Counted from the first letter of the stretch, positions 9,325 to 19,389 are shown. The stretch is 22,807 nucleotides of DNA from Proteromonas lacertae (GCA_002245135.1 NGBS01000362.1:1-22807); one strand, 5' to 3'. The notes: generated from the sequence alone by a model not told the origin. Numbers and translations: made by a program.

Positions 9325-10727
9325 ACATATTATCTTTCAAGTTAATGAACTTGAAAAATAATAATAGATTAGTCCACAACATTAGTGTAATTAAAAAACA
9401 TGATAATATCGATAATCTATCAAAGAAAGTGGTTAATGAATTGAAAGAATTATTCTATAAAGGTATAAAAATAAATTCTAATAAATATAATGTATATACA
9501 ATATCATACGTAACGGATATGCCAGGTGGCATTGAGTTCTTTCATCTTCATAACTATATAAAAGCGGATAATTATTGTAGAACTTGTAATGCAATTGCTA
9601 GAAATATTAATGGTATAAAAGTTAAACACTCCATGCGAGGAATGGATTTAAATAAATATAAAGATATATATAATAATATATATAAATATACTGAAGATCA
9701 ACAGTGGACTACTTATACAACAAGCAGTTACAAACAATTTTTGATTCAATCCGGATATCAACTTTCTCCATTCTTCAATCTTCCTTTCTTTAATGTTCAG
9801 CAGATTACCTTTGATTCATTGCATACACTAAAAAACAGTTTGTTTCCTTTCATGGTTGATATAATGAATGCAGAAATACCTAGTAATGTAGTGAATATAA
9901 ACGATTTCGGATTTATTTATTCACCTTCTTCATCCACCTATAAGTATATAGACCTATATAAAATAAACAATTACACCATCATTCAACAAAATTACTATTT
10001 AACCAACCTATTTCCATTAATTTTGATGAAATTTTCCAGACCACTGTATAACGCAATTTTTAATGTTATTGAATGTGTTAATTGTTTATTAAACTTTGAA
10101 TACTGTGAAGAATCTATAGATAATATATATAATAAACTATTATACAATTTAATAATACTTGAATGCAACTACAATTATACCCCTTCCATGCATACGTTAA
10201 TACATCTTCCTTTATATCTAAGAAATATTGGCAACTTGAAATTTCACAGCACCTCCATCTTTGAGCGATCGTATAAAACTGTTAGAAAGATTACATTTTC
10301 CAATAACCACATAGATAAATCAATATTAAACACATTATCATATATTAACCAGTTATATGTACTAACCTACAATAAAGATAATAACAAAAACAAATATAAA
10401 ATAGTTACAAGTAATTTAGATACAATTCAAAACATATTCCAATGTTATACCATCAAATCTATCCATCAATACTTCATAGTTAGCTATAAAAATGAAGATA
10501 ATAGAATGGTATTTGGTATTATAAGAGAGATAAATAATAATATATTAACCATTCATCAGATTAAAGTAGATGAAATAAACTTAAAAATATATAAAATAAG
10601 AGAAATAAATAATATAAATATAAATATAAATATAGATCATATAATTATATTCAATAATATATACAGAATGGATAAAGACAAATATTATTTCTTCATCAGC
10701 GACTTCCAAGAATACAGCAGCCTTTAA
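9288..10727 (+). CDS. CACTA-type Tnp2 transposase, catalytic and DUF4218-like part
   Basis: The 479-codon frame overlaps the previous one by 37 nt; the first dozen residues are probably not translated as such. It continues the transposase directly after the DGV motif with NILSFKLMNL. TDMPG (D77) matches the conserved Asp block, C97 and C100 form the CxxC that follows it, and FDSLH (D176, H179) matches the DxxH block. Near residues 300-340 MHTLIHLP and IFERSYK match the DUF4218-like end of Tnp2 proteins. The frame has no stops over its length and ends in TAA. A cut-and-paste DNA transposase acting in the nucleus is expected; terminal repeats and target-site duplication were not found. Confidence 0.85.
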   Translation: MYFSIFFKFKNLNILSFKLMNLKNNNRLVHNISVIKKHDNIDNLSKKVVNELKELFYKGIKINSNKYNVYTISYVTDMPGGIEFFHLHNYIKADNYCRTCNAIARNINGIKVKHSMRGMDLNKYKDIYNNIYKYTEDQQWTTYTTSSYKQFLIQSGYQLSPFFNLPFFNVQQITFDSLHTLKNSLFPFMVDIMNAEIPSNVVNINDFGFIYSPSSSTYKYIDLYKINNYTIIQQNYYLTNLFPLILMKFSRPLYNAIFNVIECVNCLLNFEYCEESIDNIYNKLLYNLIILECNYNYTPSMHTLIHLPLYLRNIGNLKFHSTSIFERSYKTVRKITFSNNHIDKSILNTLSYINQLYVLTYNKDNNKNKYKIVTSNLDTIQNIFQCYTIKSIHQYFIVSYKNEDNRMVFGIIREINNNILTIHQIKVDEINLKIYKIREINNINININIDHIIIFNNIYRMDKDKYYFFISDFQEYSSL

Positions 10728-11927
10728 TTTCATATTTGAAGTATAATTAGATAGTTTTGGGGGTTTTCCTATTCAAAATAAGCTTGATTTGTGTTTCATT
10801 CTTTCTGAAGATTAATTTTGGATGGCATTGGGTATTTTCTTAGCCTTTCTACTACTATCTAATATAAACTAATATATTAATTATAAGTCTTTCATATTTA
10901 GATATCATGTCTAGGATATGAACTCAGCGATGGTAAAATTGAATATATTCTCCCCACAACAATGGTATTTGGATGTTTAGGAAAAATTTCAGTTATAACA
11001 ACATAAACAGTTTTGGATTGTCATATCTTATAGAATCTACAGTACTTGTATATAAAAAGCATATACCTATATGAATATAATATTATAATATACAAATAGC
11101 AATGAATATGATAGTTATCATGCATTCTTCTAAGACGATTCATAACAAATGCTAATACAAATAATAAAAATAAATTCGTTACTAAAAAAGATGACATATA
11201 CAGTTAATACGACGTATTTTTCGTATTATTTTATGTTTTTATTTTATACTTTTTTGAGTAAAATATACAGTAATGATATGAAGACTCAGTATAAACATAT
11301 AATTCATTATGTAATTAATGATTACAGAGATAAGGCATTTAAAATAGAATGGCTTTTCTTTTTAGCATTTTCAATTACACACTAAATATGTAATTTAAAA
11401 ATCAAATATAGGATAAATATGCGCAATATATTAAATTAAATCAATGTGAAGCATAGATACATACTTTCTTAACACATTAGTGATAAAAGCAATAAATTAT
11501 ATAGGAGCGATTGATATGAATTAAAGATACAGTAGCAGACGCTTTTGTAATTAAATATACTAACCTTATACTGATCTAAAATGATTCTTAATTAATATGT
11601 GTTATTCTATCGAAATGTATTTCAAATTTGTTATTATGATTAAAAATGTTCTAATCATTGTAAATATATACATAATATGTATATAACAAATGATTTCAAA
11701 ATTCATTATAATTAGATTTTTTAGATAACTAGCTTAATATAAACTACAACATAATATCAATAGTTGTGTGAAATATTAGTTGTTAATTCAAACTCGAAGA
11801 TAATAAAAAATCAAAAAGAAAAAGGTGTTAAAATCAAAAAGTTTCAAGCCTGTTTGAGTGAAGTATATAAGTCCTATTTAAATTCGAGTCAAACATTCTT
11901 ATCGTGTTAAAAATAGCAAGAAATTTA
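10728..11927. other. AT-rich spacer between CACTA transposase and capsid module
   Basis: These 1.2 kb contain only short frames. A 78-codon frame at 11149-11385 has no recognisable motif and a composition explained by A/T bias, so I do not call it. A repeated AAAATCAAAAAG word occurs near 11810-11845. The junction between the CACTA element and the virus-like block must lie here, but no boundary signal was identified. Confidence 0.6.
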
Positions 11928-12880
11928 TTAATACAAAATAATCTCAAAATAAATAGGTAAGTTATTTAAATCAATTGCATAACCATCTTGTTGAGAGACT
12001 GATATATTCATTCGTTGATATTCGTGATATTGCATCTTTTTAGCTGTCCATTCATTCGTTTATATCAGTTACAGGTATATTTGCTAAAACCATTGAATTC
12101 TCACCACTATTAACCCAGTCACATCTAATTTGTATGAATGACACCCATAGTAAAGATGGCTGATTTGGTAACAAATTAGAATAATAATTAAAATCTTTAC
12201 TGAAATATGCATCACTTAAATGATTTGCATGATAAATTGATATACTTTTATTTGTTTCATCTAAACCAAATAACTTATATACTAAGTTAGGGAATTCTAT
12301 AGTAAAGTCTGTAAAGTAATATTTTCCGAAATGAGTAATATATTTAAATTGTAACTTTAATCTATTTTCTGAAGTTTTTTCAAAATGAAGTACATCTGTT
12401 TGATCATCTACTTTAGGAAATGGAAATCTATTTGCAAAATCTTCATCTGGTAATGGTACCACTCCATTATCAAATGCATAAAAAGTAAAATCTAAGAGAT
12501 TTCTAGCAAAAAAATCTAATAATTCTTTTCTTGTATATTTTCTTTGAGGTATTTTAATATCAATAGTTTTATTATAAGGTCCATTTTGGTTTTCAGGGTA
12601 TGTTCATTTTATTGGATTTGTTTCATCTGGATTAATACATTCATAATAAGTAAAATTAAAGAGTATATGATCATTTACTTCATCTTGTACTGTATAAAAA
12701 CTATTTGGAATAACTGCAGTAATTAAACTCATATATTGATATTTTTCAGTGATGGTAGGAGTATTAACACATCTTGTCCATCTATCAGAATATTTTGGAT
12801 CAAAGTCTGATGTAGTTAAAAACAATGATCTTCTATTGCTTAAAACATTACTACCATCTTTTGTTTTATAATTGTTGAGA
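11928..12880 (-). pseudogene. penton-like minor capsid protein of Polinton type
   Basis: On the minus strand the frame enters from about 12880 without a visible ATG. NVLSNRRS and TTSDFDP precede the hallmark MSL...IPNSFYT block (about 12735-12690), typical of the single-jelly-roll penton protein of Polintons and adintoviruses. The C-terminus (about 11985-11931, GYAIDLNNLPIYFEI then TAA) is also typical. Two lesions are seen. One is an in-frame TGA at 12604-12606, flanked by NPIK and TYPEN, where Trp would fit. The other is a 4-nt tandem duplication (GAAT twice) at about 12050-12057 that throws the frame; the downstream frame is correct if one copy is ignored. The protein would form capsid vertices. 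It is divergent from the large gene at 12937 with only about 60 nt between them. Confidence 0.8.
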
Positions 12881-12936
12881 AATATTAAAATATAATTTTA
12901 TTTGAATTATACTTTAATTTATATATTGTTATATAT
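12881..12936. promoter_or_regulatory. short divergent promoter region of capsid module
   Basis: About 56 nt of nearly pure A/T (TTATATATTGTTATATAT just before the ATG at 12937) separate the penton-like gene (-) from the large gene (+). TATA-like runs on both strands could drive both genes. This is inferred from layout only. Confidence 0.3.
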
Positions 12937-15612
12937 ATGCAACCACAACCTCAAGTTAACTATTCAAATGAAGAAGATGAACCAACAGATGATGATTATG
13001 AATATGAAGAAGATGAAGATAATGTACCTATTGATATGAACAGAATAAGACATAGAAGAAGACATAGAAGGAATCAAGTCATACCATTTCAAGATATAAG
13101 CGAAGATGATTTGAATAACTATGTGAATCAAGAAGTGAAAAGATTTAACAAAGCACTGATTATGCAATATAGACTAATTCCTATAGGATGGCCAAATCAT
13201 GAGTTTAATAGAATATATAATTTATATGATGAACATATGAAAATGTTTAATTGGTGTAAGAATTTATTTGTAACAGGTCCTTTTGCACATGGTAAACCAT
13301 TAGAAACTTATAATCCAAAATTAGCAGGAAATGAAAATTCTGCTAATGCAAGAGAATGTGGAATTTTTAAAACTCGTATAGCAGATGGTATTGATAAATT
13401 GTGTATGGCATCTGATTTTATATTACAAAGAAATCCATTTGTTGTTTTACACCCAAAAGAGAGAATAGGTGTTACACAACTAGAAAATAGAAGAATTAAA
13501 AAAACTCATTATGAAATTGATGAAAGGCATCCAGAACCAGAAAATGATTTTAACATAATGAATAATGAACATTATAATAGTGCAGCTGAAATAAGAGCAG
13601 AAAATATTATGCAAAATAGACATGATAATATGGTAAGAGGAGTATTAGTAAATGCAGACAATGGAAGTAATGATAATAACAATAATAACAACAATGGAAA
13701 TAATAACAATGATAATAATGAAAATAATATCAATGTAAATTATGATATAATTAGCTTTTGTGATTCTCTGAAAGATAAGATAAAGTTCTACATAGGTCGT
13801 TTAATGAGAACTAAATTTTGGTTTTTAACAAATCAAAAAGAAGAAACAGCTTATTCAATTGCATTAATCATATACAACTGTGTAACTGATTTGTATATAT
13901 TAGCTTTATATTATATACCAATATTAAAAGATAAGTTAAGTGGTAATTATCAAAATGATAATGAATATACTTTACCATATCATCCTGATAGAAGAAATTT
14001 TATGGGATTACCAGATGGTGATAATAGAACTGGATATAGATATAACTATTTAGCAACTATACAAAAAATATTATCAGAAGCTCATGTACCACAAGGACAA
14101 ATCAATACAAATATATTTGCTAATCCTATAACTTTTAGAATGAATAGAGCTTTAGATACACAACTTAACCGTCAAATTAAACATAGAAGATCAGTTCCAG
14201 CTTATGTTGGAATGAATGTTGCAGATCATAGAAATTGGCGATATGTTGCACCAGCTAATTATCCTCCTGCTCATCCATCAATTACTGCAGATTTGATTGA
14301 TAGAAATGTCAATGCATTTTATAATGCATCACCTGCAAATAGTGATAGTGAAGATAATGATAATAATCCATCAAGTAGTGATACTGAAGAAGATTCAGAC
14401 ACTTATGATCTTGGTGATATGAGTAATCAAATACCACCTCCTCCTTTGCCACCAAGACCTATACCAGCAAGAACTGATCAACAACAACCACCTCCACCTC
14501 CTCCTGTATTAAATGTATCTAGAACTAATGTAATTAGTTTAAGTAATCAATTAAATCCTCATCATCTTATACCATCTGATAGATTTTCATTTTTAGTACC
14601 AGATGATTTGCTTAATGCTATACCAAATCCAAATAGAGACTTTAATAAATCTCATAGATATTTAGCTAATTGAGAAAATGGTGCAAAAATAGGTGTAACT
14701 AAGATAATACAAGAGTTTTATACACAATTGTTAACAAATAATAGTAAAATCTATTCAATTGATGCATTTATACATAATCATAATCCGCCTTGTACAATTG
14801 TAGATGAAAATTCAAGTAAGAGTTATATATTCTTTACTGATTGGGTTAGAGAAGAAAACATCAATTTACCTTTATTACCTAGATCTAAATATAATGCAAC
14901 TGAAGTAAATGATATACCTCAAAATTACAGTAGTATCAATATGATGTTTTATGGATATAATTACAATAGAAATATATATTCATATACTGGTTTATTAGAA
15001 TATTGGTTAAAGAATCATAGAGGAACACCATTTAATGAAAGACAAGCTAAGCAGGACATATACATATATAATCCATGTATCAATATTCTATCAGATGATG
15101 AAGAGGAAAATAAAAACATAAAAGTATTAATAGGTATGAAGTATGATAAAAATTGACCTAACGATAAAAAAATCAAATGTAAACAAATAAAAGTAATAGT
15201 ATCTCAAGAAAGTGATAGAGCATGGTATGTAATAAGTGATCGAATGTTTGATTATATGTCATGCGATATACCAGGTGATGGAATTCACAAATTCTATAGC
15301 TATCCATTCTTTGTTAAGATAGGAGATACAGTAGAATTAATAGTACCAGTATCTTTGAAAGATAATATTTATGTATTAAAAGATGCTAGATTAGATGATA
15401 AAGATGAAAATAATTATTTAAAAATTGATGATTATATGAGAAATGCAAATCGAGATAGTATTAATCAAAGAGCTATTGATGATAGAGAAACAGCTAAGCG
15501 TAGAATACAAGGTTTAGGTAAAAAGCGTAGAAGAAAAACACAATCATTAATGAAATTGTATACTAAATTGTTTACACACAATAATAAAAGAAAAAGAATA
15601 AAAATTATATAG
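12937..15612 (+). CDS. large virion-type precursor protein with basic C-terminal tail, two in-frame TGA
   Basis: One frame of 891 sense positions runs from ATG 12937 to TAG 15610, interrupted only by TGA at 14671-14673 and 15154-15156; there is no TAA or TAG and no frameshift. In order: an acidic N-terminus (residues 8-31), an Arg/His block (36-46), a mixed globular region with IGWPNHEFN and FVVLHPKE, an Asn-rich spacer (about 240-265), a helical and aromatic region, a Ser/Asp-rich and poly-Pro linker (about 465-530), then a C-terminal domain and a Lys/Arg tail. The tail starts right after IQGLG (15505-15519), which fits the adenain substrate pattern (M/I/L/N)XGX-G. It is not a recognisable double-jelly-roll capsid protein; I treat it as an unassigned structural precursor. 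It overlaps the protease gene tail to tail by 8 nt. Seven Trp are encoded by TGG, so TGA may be mutation or recoding. Confidence 0.65.
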
Positions 15613-16165
15613 TTTTAAATTTTGTTTCTAACATTTTAGCTCTTTTTTCTCCTTTTAATGAATTAAAATTTGTTGCTTGCACAAATGATTTGTTATTTAC
15701 TATGATATCAACTAAAAACAAAATTGCATGATAACCACATCTTACACTATCAACTCTTTGATTTTTCACTCTGTTTATTTTTATCTTATATTCATCATTA
15801 GGATATTTTTTTAATTTTGTTAAATCTTTATAAAACTTTGTTATTTGCTTTGGTTTATCTCCAAAACTATCATAGTACATTATCCTTCTAGTATTATTGT
15901 TAACACATAAACTAACCCAATGACCTATTTTACTTACAGGATCTTTAGTTGTATTAGTACAAAGTATTACACACCAAACATCATTATTTTTATATAGCTG
16001 ACCTATTTTGCTAAGTTCATCCCATAGTATAACACCTTTAAAATATTTTAGTAGTCTAGGAAACATTTTTTTAATAATCTTTTCAATATCAAAATTTGAG
16101 AGTGCATCTTCTTTATGTAAATCACCTGTACCTATATAGTCATTTGTGATATATCTTTTAAACAT
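15605..16165 (-). CDS. adenain-type (C5) virion maturation protease, intact
   Basis: A complete 186-aa frame runs from ATG 16165 to TAA. Catalytic residues are in the canonical order: H82 in GHWVSL, D99 in YYDSFG, Q136 in KNQRV and C143 in RCGYHA. The H-to-D spacing of 17 and Q-to-C spacing of 7 equal those of adenovirus protease. SNFDIE (23-28) and LWDEL (47-51) match the broken copy at 5037-5549. Length is close to the usual ~200 aa. The enzyme would process virion precursors; the neighbouring plus-strand genes carry fitting sites. It is convergent with the large precursor gene and divergent from the core/coiled-coil gene (92 nt apart). Three TGG Trp codons and no internal stop. This is the best-preserved gene of the block and could be functional. 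Confidence 0.93.
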   Translation of the reverse strand: MFKRYITNDYIGTGDLHKEDALSNFDIEKIIKKMFPRLLKYFKGVILWDELSKIGQLYKNNDVWCVILCTNTTKDPVSKIGHWVSLCVNNNTRRIMYYDSFGDKPKQITKFYKDLTKLKKYPNDEYKIKINRVKNQRVDSVRCGYHAILFLVDIIVNNKSFVQATNFNSLKGEKRAKMLETKFKTI

Positions 16166-16257
16166 TATATAATTAATAACTAAAAGAATTTATTGAATAT
16201 CAATTCATTTGATAAATTCTTAACGTTTTTTTATATATTTTTTATGTTATTTAATTA
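16166..16257. promoter_or_regulatory. divergent promoter region between protease and core gene
   Basis: A 92-nt A/T-rich gap with TATATA-like stretches on both strands separates the start codons of the protease (-) and the core/coiled-coil gene (+). Within it, GAATTTATT...AATTC-type short inverted words are seen. Promoter role is inferred from position. Confidence 0.3.
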
Positions 16258-17943
16258 ATGGGTAAGTTTAAAGATTGGTTAAAAAAATCTAAAATTCTAT
16301 CAGGTGCAGCTAGTTTAATACCTTTTGCTGGACCAGCTATTAGTAACAGTATAGAGAATATGGGATATGGTAAGAGAAGACGTAGAGGTAGGGTTGCAAG
16401 ACATAGAGTTACTAGAATGTCACAATTTACACCTGATGGTAGATTCTTGTATATTATGATTTGCTTAATGAATATAAAAAATATAAAAAGGATCATGATC
16501 CTACTGGTGGTCATCAACTAACTGTTAATGAAAGAAAACAATTAAATGATTTAGAATTAGAATTAATAACTAAAAAAAGTGAATTAAACATAACAGCGCA
16601 AGAAAAAATAGCTTTGCAGAATAATTTAAAAACTCTAAGAAATGAAAAAGATAATTTAGTTACTGAAAATACTTCTTATAAGGATATGGTAGAACGTTTA
16701 AAACAACAAAAAGAAGAAATTAATAAATTATTTGAAAGTAACAAGATTCAATTAAACAATAAAGAAAATATTCTTGAAGAATTTAAAAAGTAAGCATAAA
16801 TTATATGCTCAGAAATATAATGAAGAAAGTTATCAAGAATTAAAAAGTTTATATGAAAAACAAATTAGAGAATTAAAACAACAGAATGAAGAATTGAAAA
16901 ATGCAAATAATCAAAATAAAAGAGAATTAAATTTAGCATTGAATAATGCAGAAAATCTTAAGGCACAACATTTAGCAGAAATAAATAAAAAGAATGAAGA
17001 AATCAAAGGAATAAAAGAAGTAAAAGATCAAATAGAAAACGATTACAGATTATATAAATAAGGAAATATAGCAGAAATAGAACAAAATAAAGCAATTTTA
17101 AATAATAGAATTAGTGAACTAGAAACACAAAAACAACAAGATGCAATAAATTTTCAAGCATTGAATGAAAAATTAAGTATGAAAGAAACAGAGATATTAA
17201 AACTAAAAATGGATCATGATAGTGTAGAACAAGATTTGGCTAGTCTTCAACATAGTTATAATAGCGTTACAGAAGAATTACAAAATGCATTATTAAATCA
17301 TGATACTGATACATCAAAATTAGAACAAATGCAAAGTTTAATTGAAAAATCAATGGAAGAGCATAAACAAAAATTATCTGAACAAGAAATGATGTATAAC
17401 GAAGTAATAGCAAAAAATAGAAAATTAAATGAAACAATAGCTGAAATCAATAATAAATATGAAAAAACAATAGCAGAAAAATTAAAAATGGTAGAAGCTG
17501 CTAACAATAACATGGATAAAGTTGTTAAAGCTAAAGAACAAGAACATTCTAATAACATGAGTAAATTATTACAACAAATGGAAGAACAAAAAGCAGTATA
17601 TGAAGCAAAATTAAAAGATACAATTAATAATGCTCACAAAGCATCTTATAATGATTTAGGAGTTGTGCAATATCCTATGATGAATGATGTAATATACAAT
17701 GAACCAACTTTAGATTTAACAATACCACAACCTGTAAATACAGATATAGTCAATCCAGAATTATTAACACATCCTCAAAACAATGTTCCTAGTATTGAAG
17801 AAGAAGAAAGCGAAGAGAATATATTTGATCCATTTAGAAAAGAAAATATAGATGACAAGTTAAACAGAATAAATCAATATTTCCAAACTAAAAATATAGA
17901 TGAAAGCAATGTAGATCCAATGACTTTAACTTATAATAGGTTA
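16258..17943 (+). pseudogene. membrane-active/basic-core (pX-like) protein joined to a long coiled coil, broken
   Basis: From ATG 16258: an amphipathic start (MGKFKDWLKK), a hydrophobic stretch (ILSGAASLIPFAGPAI), then NMGYG (16357-16371), which fits the adenain substrate rule, directly followed by an Arg-rich run (KRRRRGRVARHR). This layout resembles the small core/membrane-lytic (pVI/pX) proteins of adenoviruses and adintoviruses. After a frame change near 16447, a long Glu/Lys/Asn/Leu heptad-type coiled coil follows in frame 0 (16461-16790), shifts again at an A-run near 16785, and returns to the original frame through a TAA at 17059-17061 to about 17943, ending with an acidic EEEESEEN patch and an FDPFRKEN segment. 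The two shifts cancel. The true C-terminus is lost at a junction near 17943. Either one precursor or two fused genes is possible. Confidence 0.65.
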
Positions 17944-18132
17944 AGCCAGTTTTGTTTTGTACTGTTGTATAAACATTATGATGTATTGATTTGATTTGAC
18001 ATACTTCATATTTTTGACTTTTACTAGCACCTTCAACAAAATCATTGTATATGTCATAAGTTATTTTTCTAGAAACTTTCACATTAATACATTTACAACT
18101 GAGTTCGGCAATGGGACGTCCTTTTGTGTTTT
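17944..18132 (-). pseudogene. coding-like scrap of unknown family
   Basis: The minus strand reads openly from about 18132 to 17944 (GRPIAELSCKCINVKVSR, then a YDIYNDFVEGASKS stretch) with composition of a real protein: Cys pair C-x-C, mixed hydrophobics, few A/T-driven residues. Beyond 17943 it merges into the antisense of the coiled-coil gene, which marks the edge of an insertion or deletion. No family was recognised; a DNA-binding protein fragment is possible from the GRP and Cys residues, but this is a guess. Confidence 0.35.
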
Positions 18133-18245
18133 GTCCCGTCCCTTGTTTTTTTCATACACGAAAACTTCTCGTTGATTACACATGTCCTCTTTATCCCGGG
18201 ATGTGTAGTTTAACACGTCCTTTTTTGTCCTATATTTTTGAGTTT
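18085..18245. repeat. GC-richer patch with repeated GTCC words and palindromes
   Basis: Within about 160 nt, GTCC occurs at least seven times (for example GGGACGTCC, TGTCCCGTCCC, ACATGTCC, ACACGTCC). There are also a 10-bp palindrome ATCCCGGGAT and an ACACAT/ATGTGT inverted pair around it. Repeated short motifs like this are typical of subterminal transposase-binding regions, and a hAT transposase fragment lies 360 nt downstream. I infer, but cannot show, that this is the 5' subterminal region of that element. Confidence 0.45.
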
Positions 18246-18603
18246 AAGTTTCTGTTTTTTTAATATAAATATTCTGCAATAACAATAAATAAGCTTAATA
18301 TTAAGTATTACATATTATACTCAAGTCATTTTTGTATGTCCTAAATAATATCTTTCAAAAATTCATTTAAGCCATATTTGCTATATCTATAAATAATATT
18401 TAACCTACATATACCACTTAGATAACTCTGTATAGTTTAATGAAGTATATCCCCATTTACAAACACTCATCGCATAACAGAACTTCACATGATACATGCT
18501 AATCATTACACTATTTTCTACTATAACATATGCTTAAATTAAATACGAATAAAAAGTAGAAAAAAGAAAAAATGTTTGATTAACTCGAGTTCTTTCATTT
18601 TGA
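18246..18603. other. AT-rich leader region before hAT fragment
   Basis: No reading frame or RNA gene was recognised in these 358 nt. If the GTCC-rich patch is the end of the hAT element, this is its 5' untranslated and promoter part. Confidence 0.5.
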
Positions 18604-19171
18604 ATGCCATCTCATTATAGGTTTAGAGATAATATCTATAGATTATTTAATGTCCTTGCTTTTATAAGGATTGAATGCAAAAAGTGCAAAGTGTTTATCA
18701 TCAAGCATGCTACTCAGTTAAAAAGACATACAAGACAGTATTTTAGATTATTATTATAATTTATAGTTGCACAAACGTAGCAGTTCAGTCAACAATTGAT
18801 ATGAGTGATCATAGCAAAGACATGGAGATTGTTGAATTAATAATAGAAAACAATCTCCCCTTAAGCGTAGTTGAATCCAAATCGTTCAAAAGCTTGTTCA
18901 AAAATTATGCTGTACCATCAACTAAAAAAGTAAAAAAGATAATTGAAGCAGAATCGAAGAAAATGTTAAATGAGTGTATAGATAGAAAAAAAAAACTAAC
19001 AATAATATTGGATGAATGGAAAAATATACTTTGAAATAGCATTATAAACATAGCAGTTAAACAAAATCAAAGAATTATATTTGTTGAAAGTGTATTACAA
19101 AAAAAGGCACAAACAACAAGAAATATTGTAGATCTTATTTCTGATATAAAAATAATTTATTTCAGCGTGTA
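18604..19171 (+). pseudogene. hAT-family transposase, N-terminal fragment (BED finger plus DUF659-like)
   Basis: The frame from ATG 18604 encodes IECKKCKVF...LKRHTR, a BED-type zinc finger (CxxC followed by His). It is interrupted at 18738-18766 by a 29-nt stretch that starts GTATTT and ends TTATAG. Skipping it joins the finger to CTNVAVQSTID, supplying the finger's last Cys, and to the frame starting at 18801. Residues IIENNLPLSVVESKSFKSL and LTIILDEWKNIL match the region after the BED finger and the first catalytic Asp block of hAT/DUF659 transposases. A TGA at 19032-19034 interrupts; the family text goes on (IVDLISDI) to a TAG at 19171. The RNase H core and C-terminal dimerisation domain are missing, so the copy is dead. 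Confidence 0.75.
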
Positions 19172-19305
19172 GCCAATTACAATATATTATTAACACTTAG
19201 CTTCTTTTGTATAAATTACAAAGTTATAATTTATGTGTTGTTTTTTGTTTTATATAATAGTATCAATGATTATGAAATGATACACATAAGTTACAGAAGA
19301 AAATT

Positions 19306-19389
19306 GAGAAGTGAAAAATGTCTCCTAGACAAACGGCGTATTTCTAAGTCTTCTCACGCCGTTTGTCTAGAAGACACTTTTGATTTCTC
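19306..19389. repeat. hairpin with 34-bp arms and 16-nt loop
   Basis: Arms 19306-19339 and 19356-19389 are reverse complements with four mismatches; the inner part CTAGACAAACGGCGT/ACGCCGTTTGTCTAG is perfect. The inner arm is clearly GC-richer than the surroundings. It lies between the truncated hAT copy and the protease gene at 19500. It may be a terminal palindrome of a transposon, a foldback MITE or a hairpin RNA source. Confidence 0.85.

Noticed and set aside
11149-11385. 78-codon open frame
   Set aside because: No motif, A/T-driven composition, no supporting context.
7340-11480. CACTA terminal inverted repeats
   Set aside because: CACTG near 7350 and TAGTG near 11478 are isolated 5-mers without extended inverted similarity.
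12937-15612. Calling this gene the major capsid protein
   Set aside because: It has the right neighbourhood, but I see no double-jelly-roll-like motif; the acidic and basic blocks and proline linker fit a precursor or core protein better.
18091-18115. ACTGAGTTCGGCAATGGGA resembles the antisense of a bacterial-type 5S rRNA segment
   Set aside because: Only about 18 nt agree; the flanks do not continue as 5S rRNA, and the segment is open in a protein-like frame on the minus strand.
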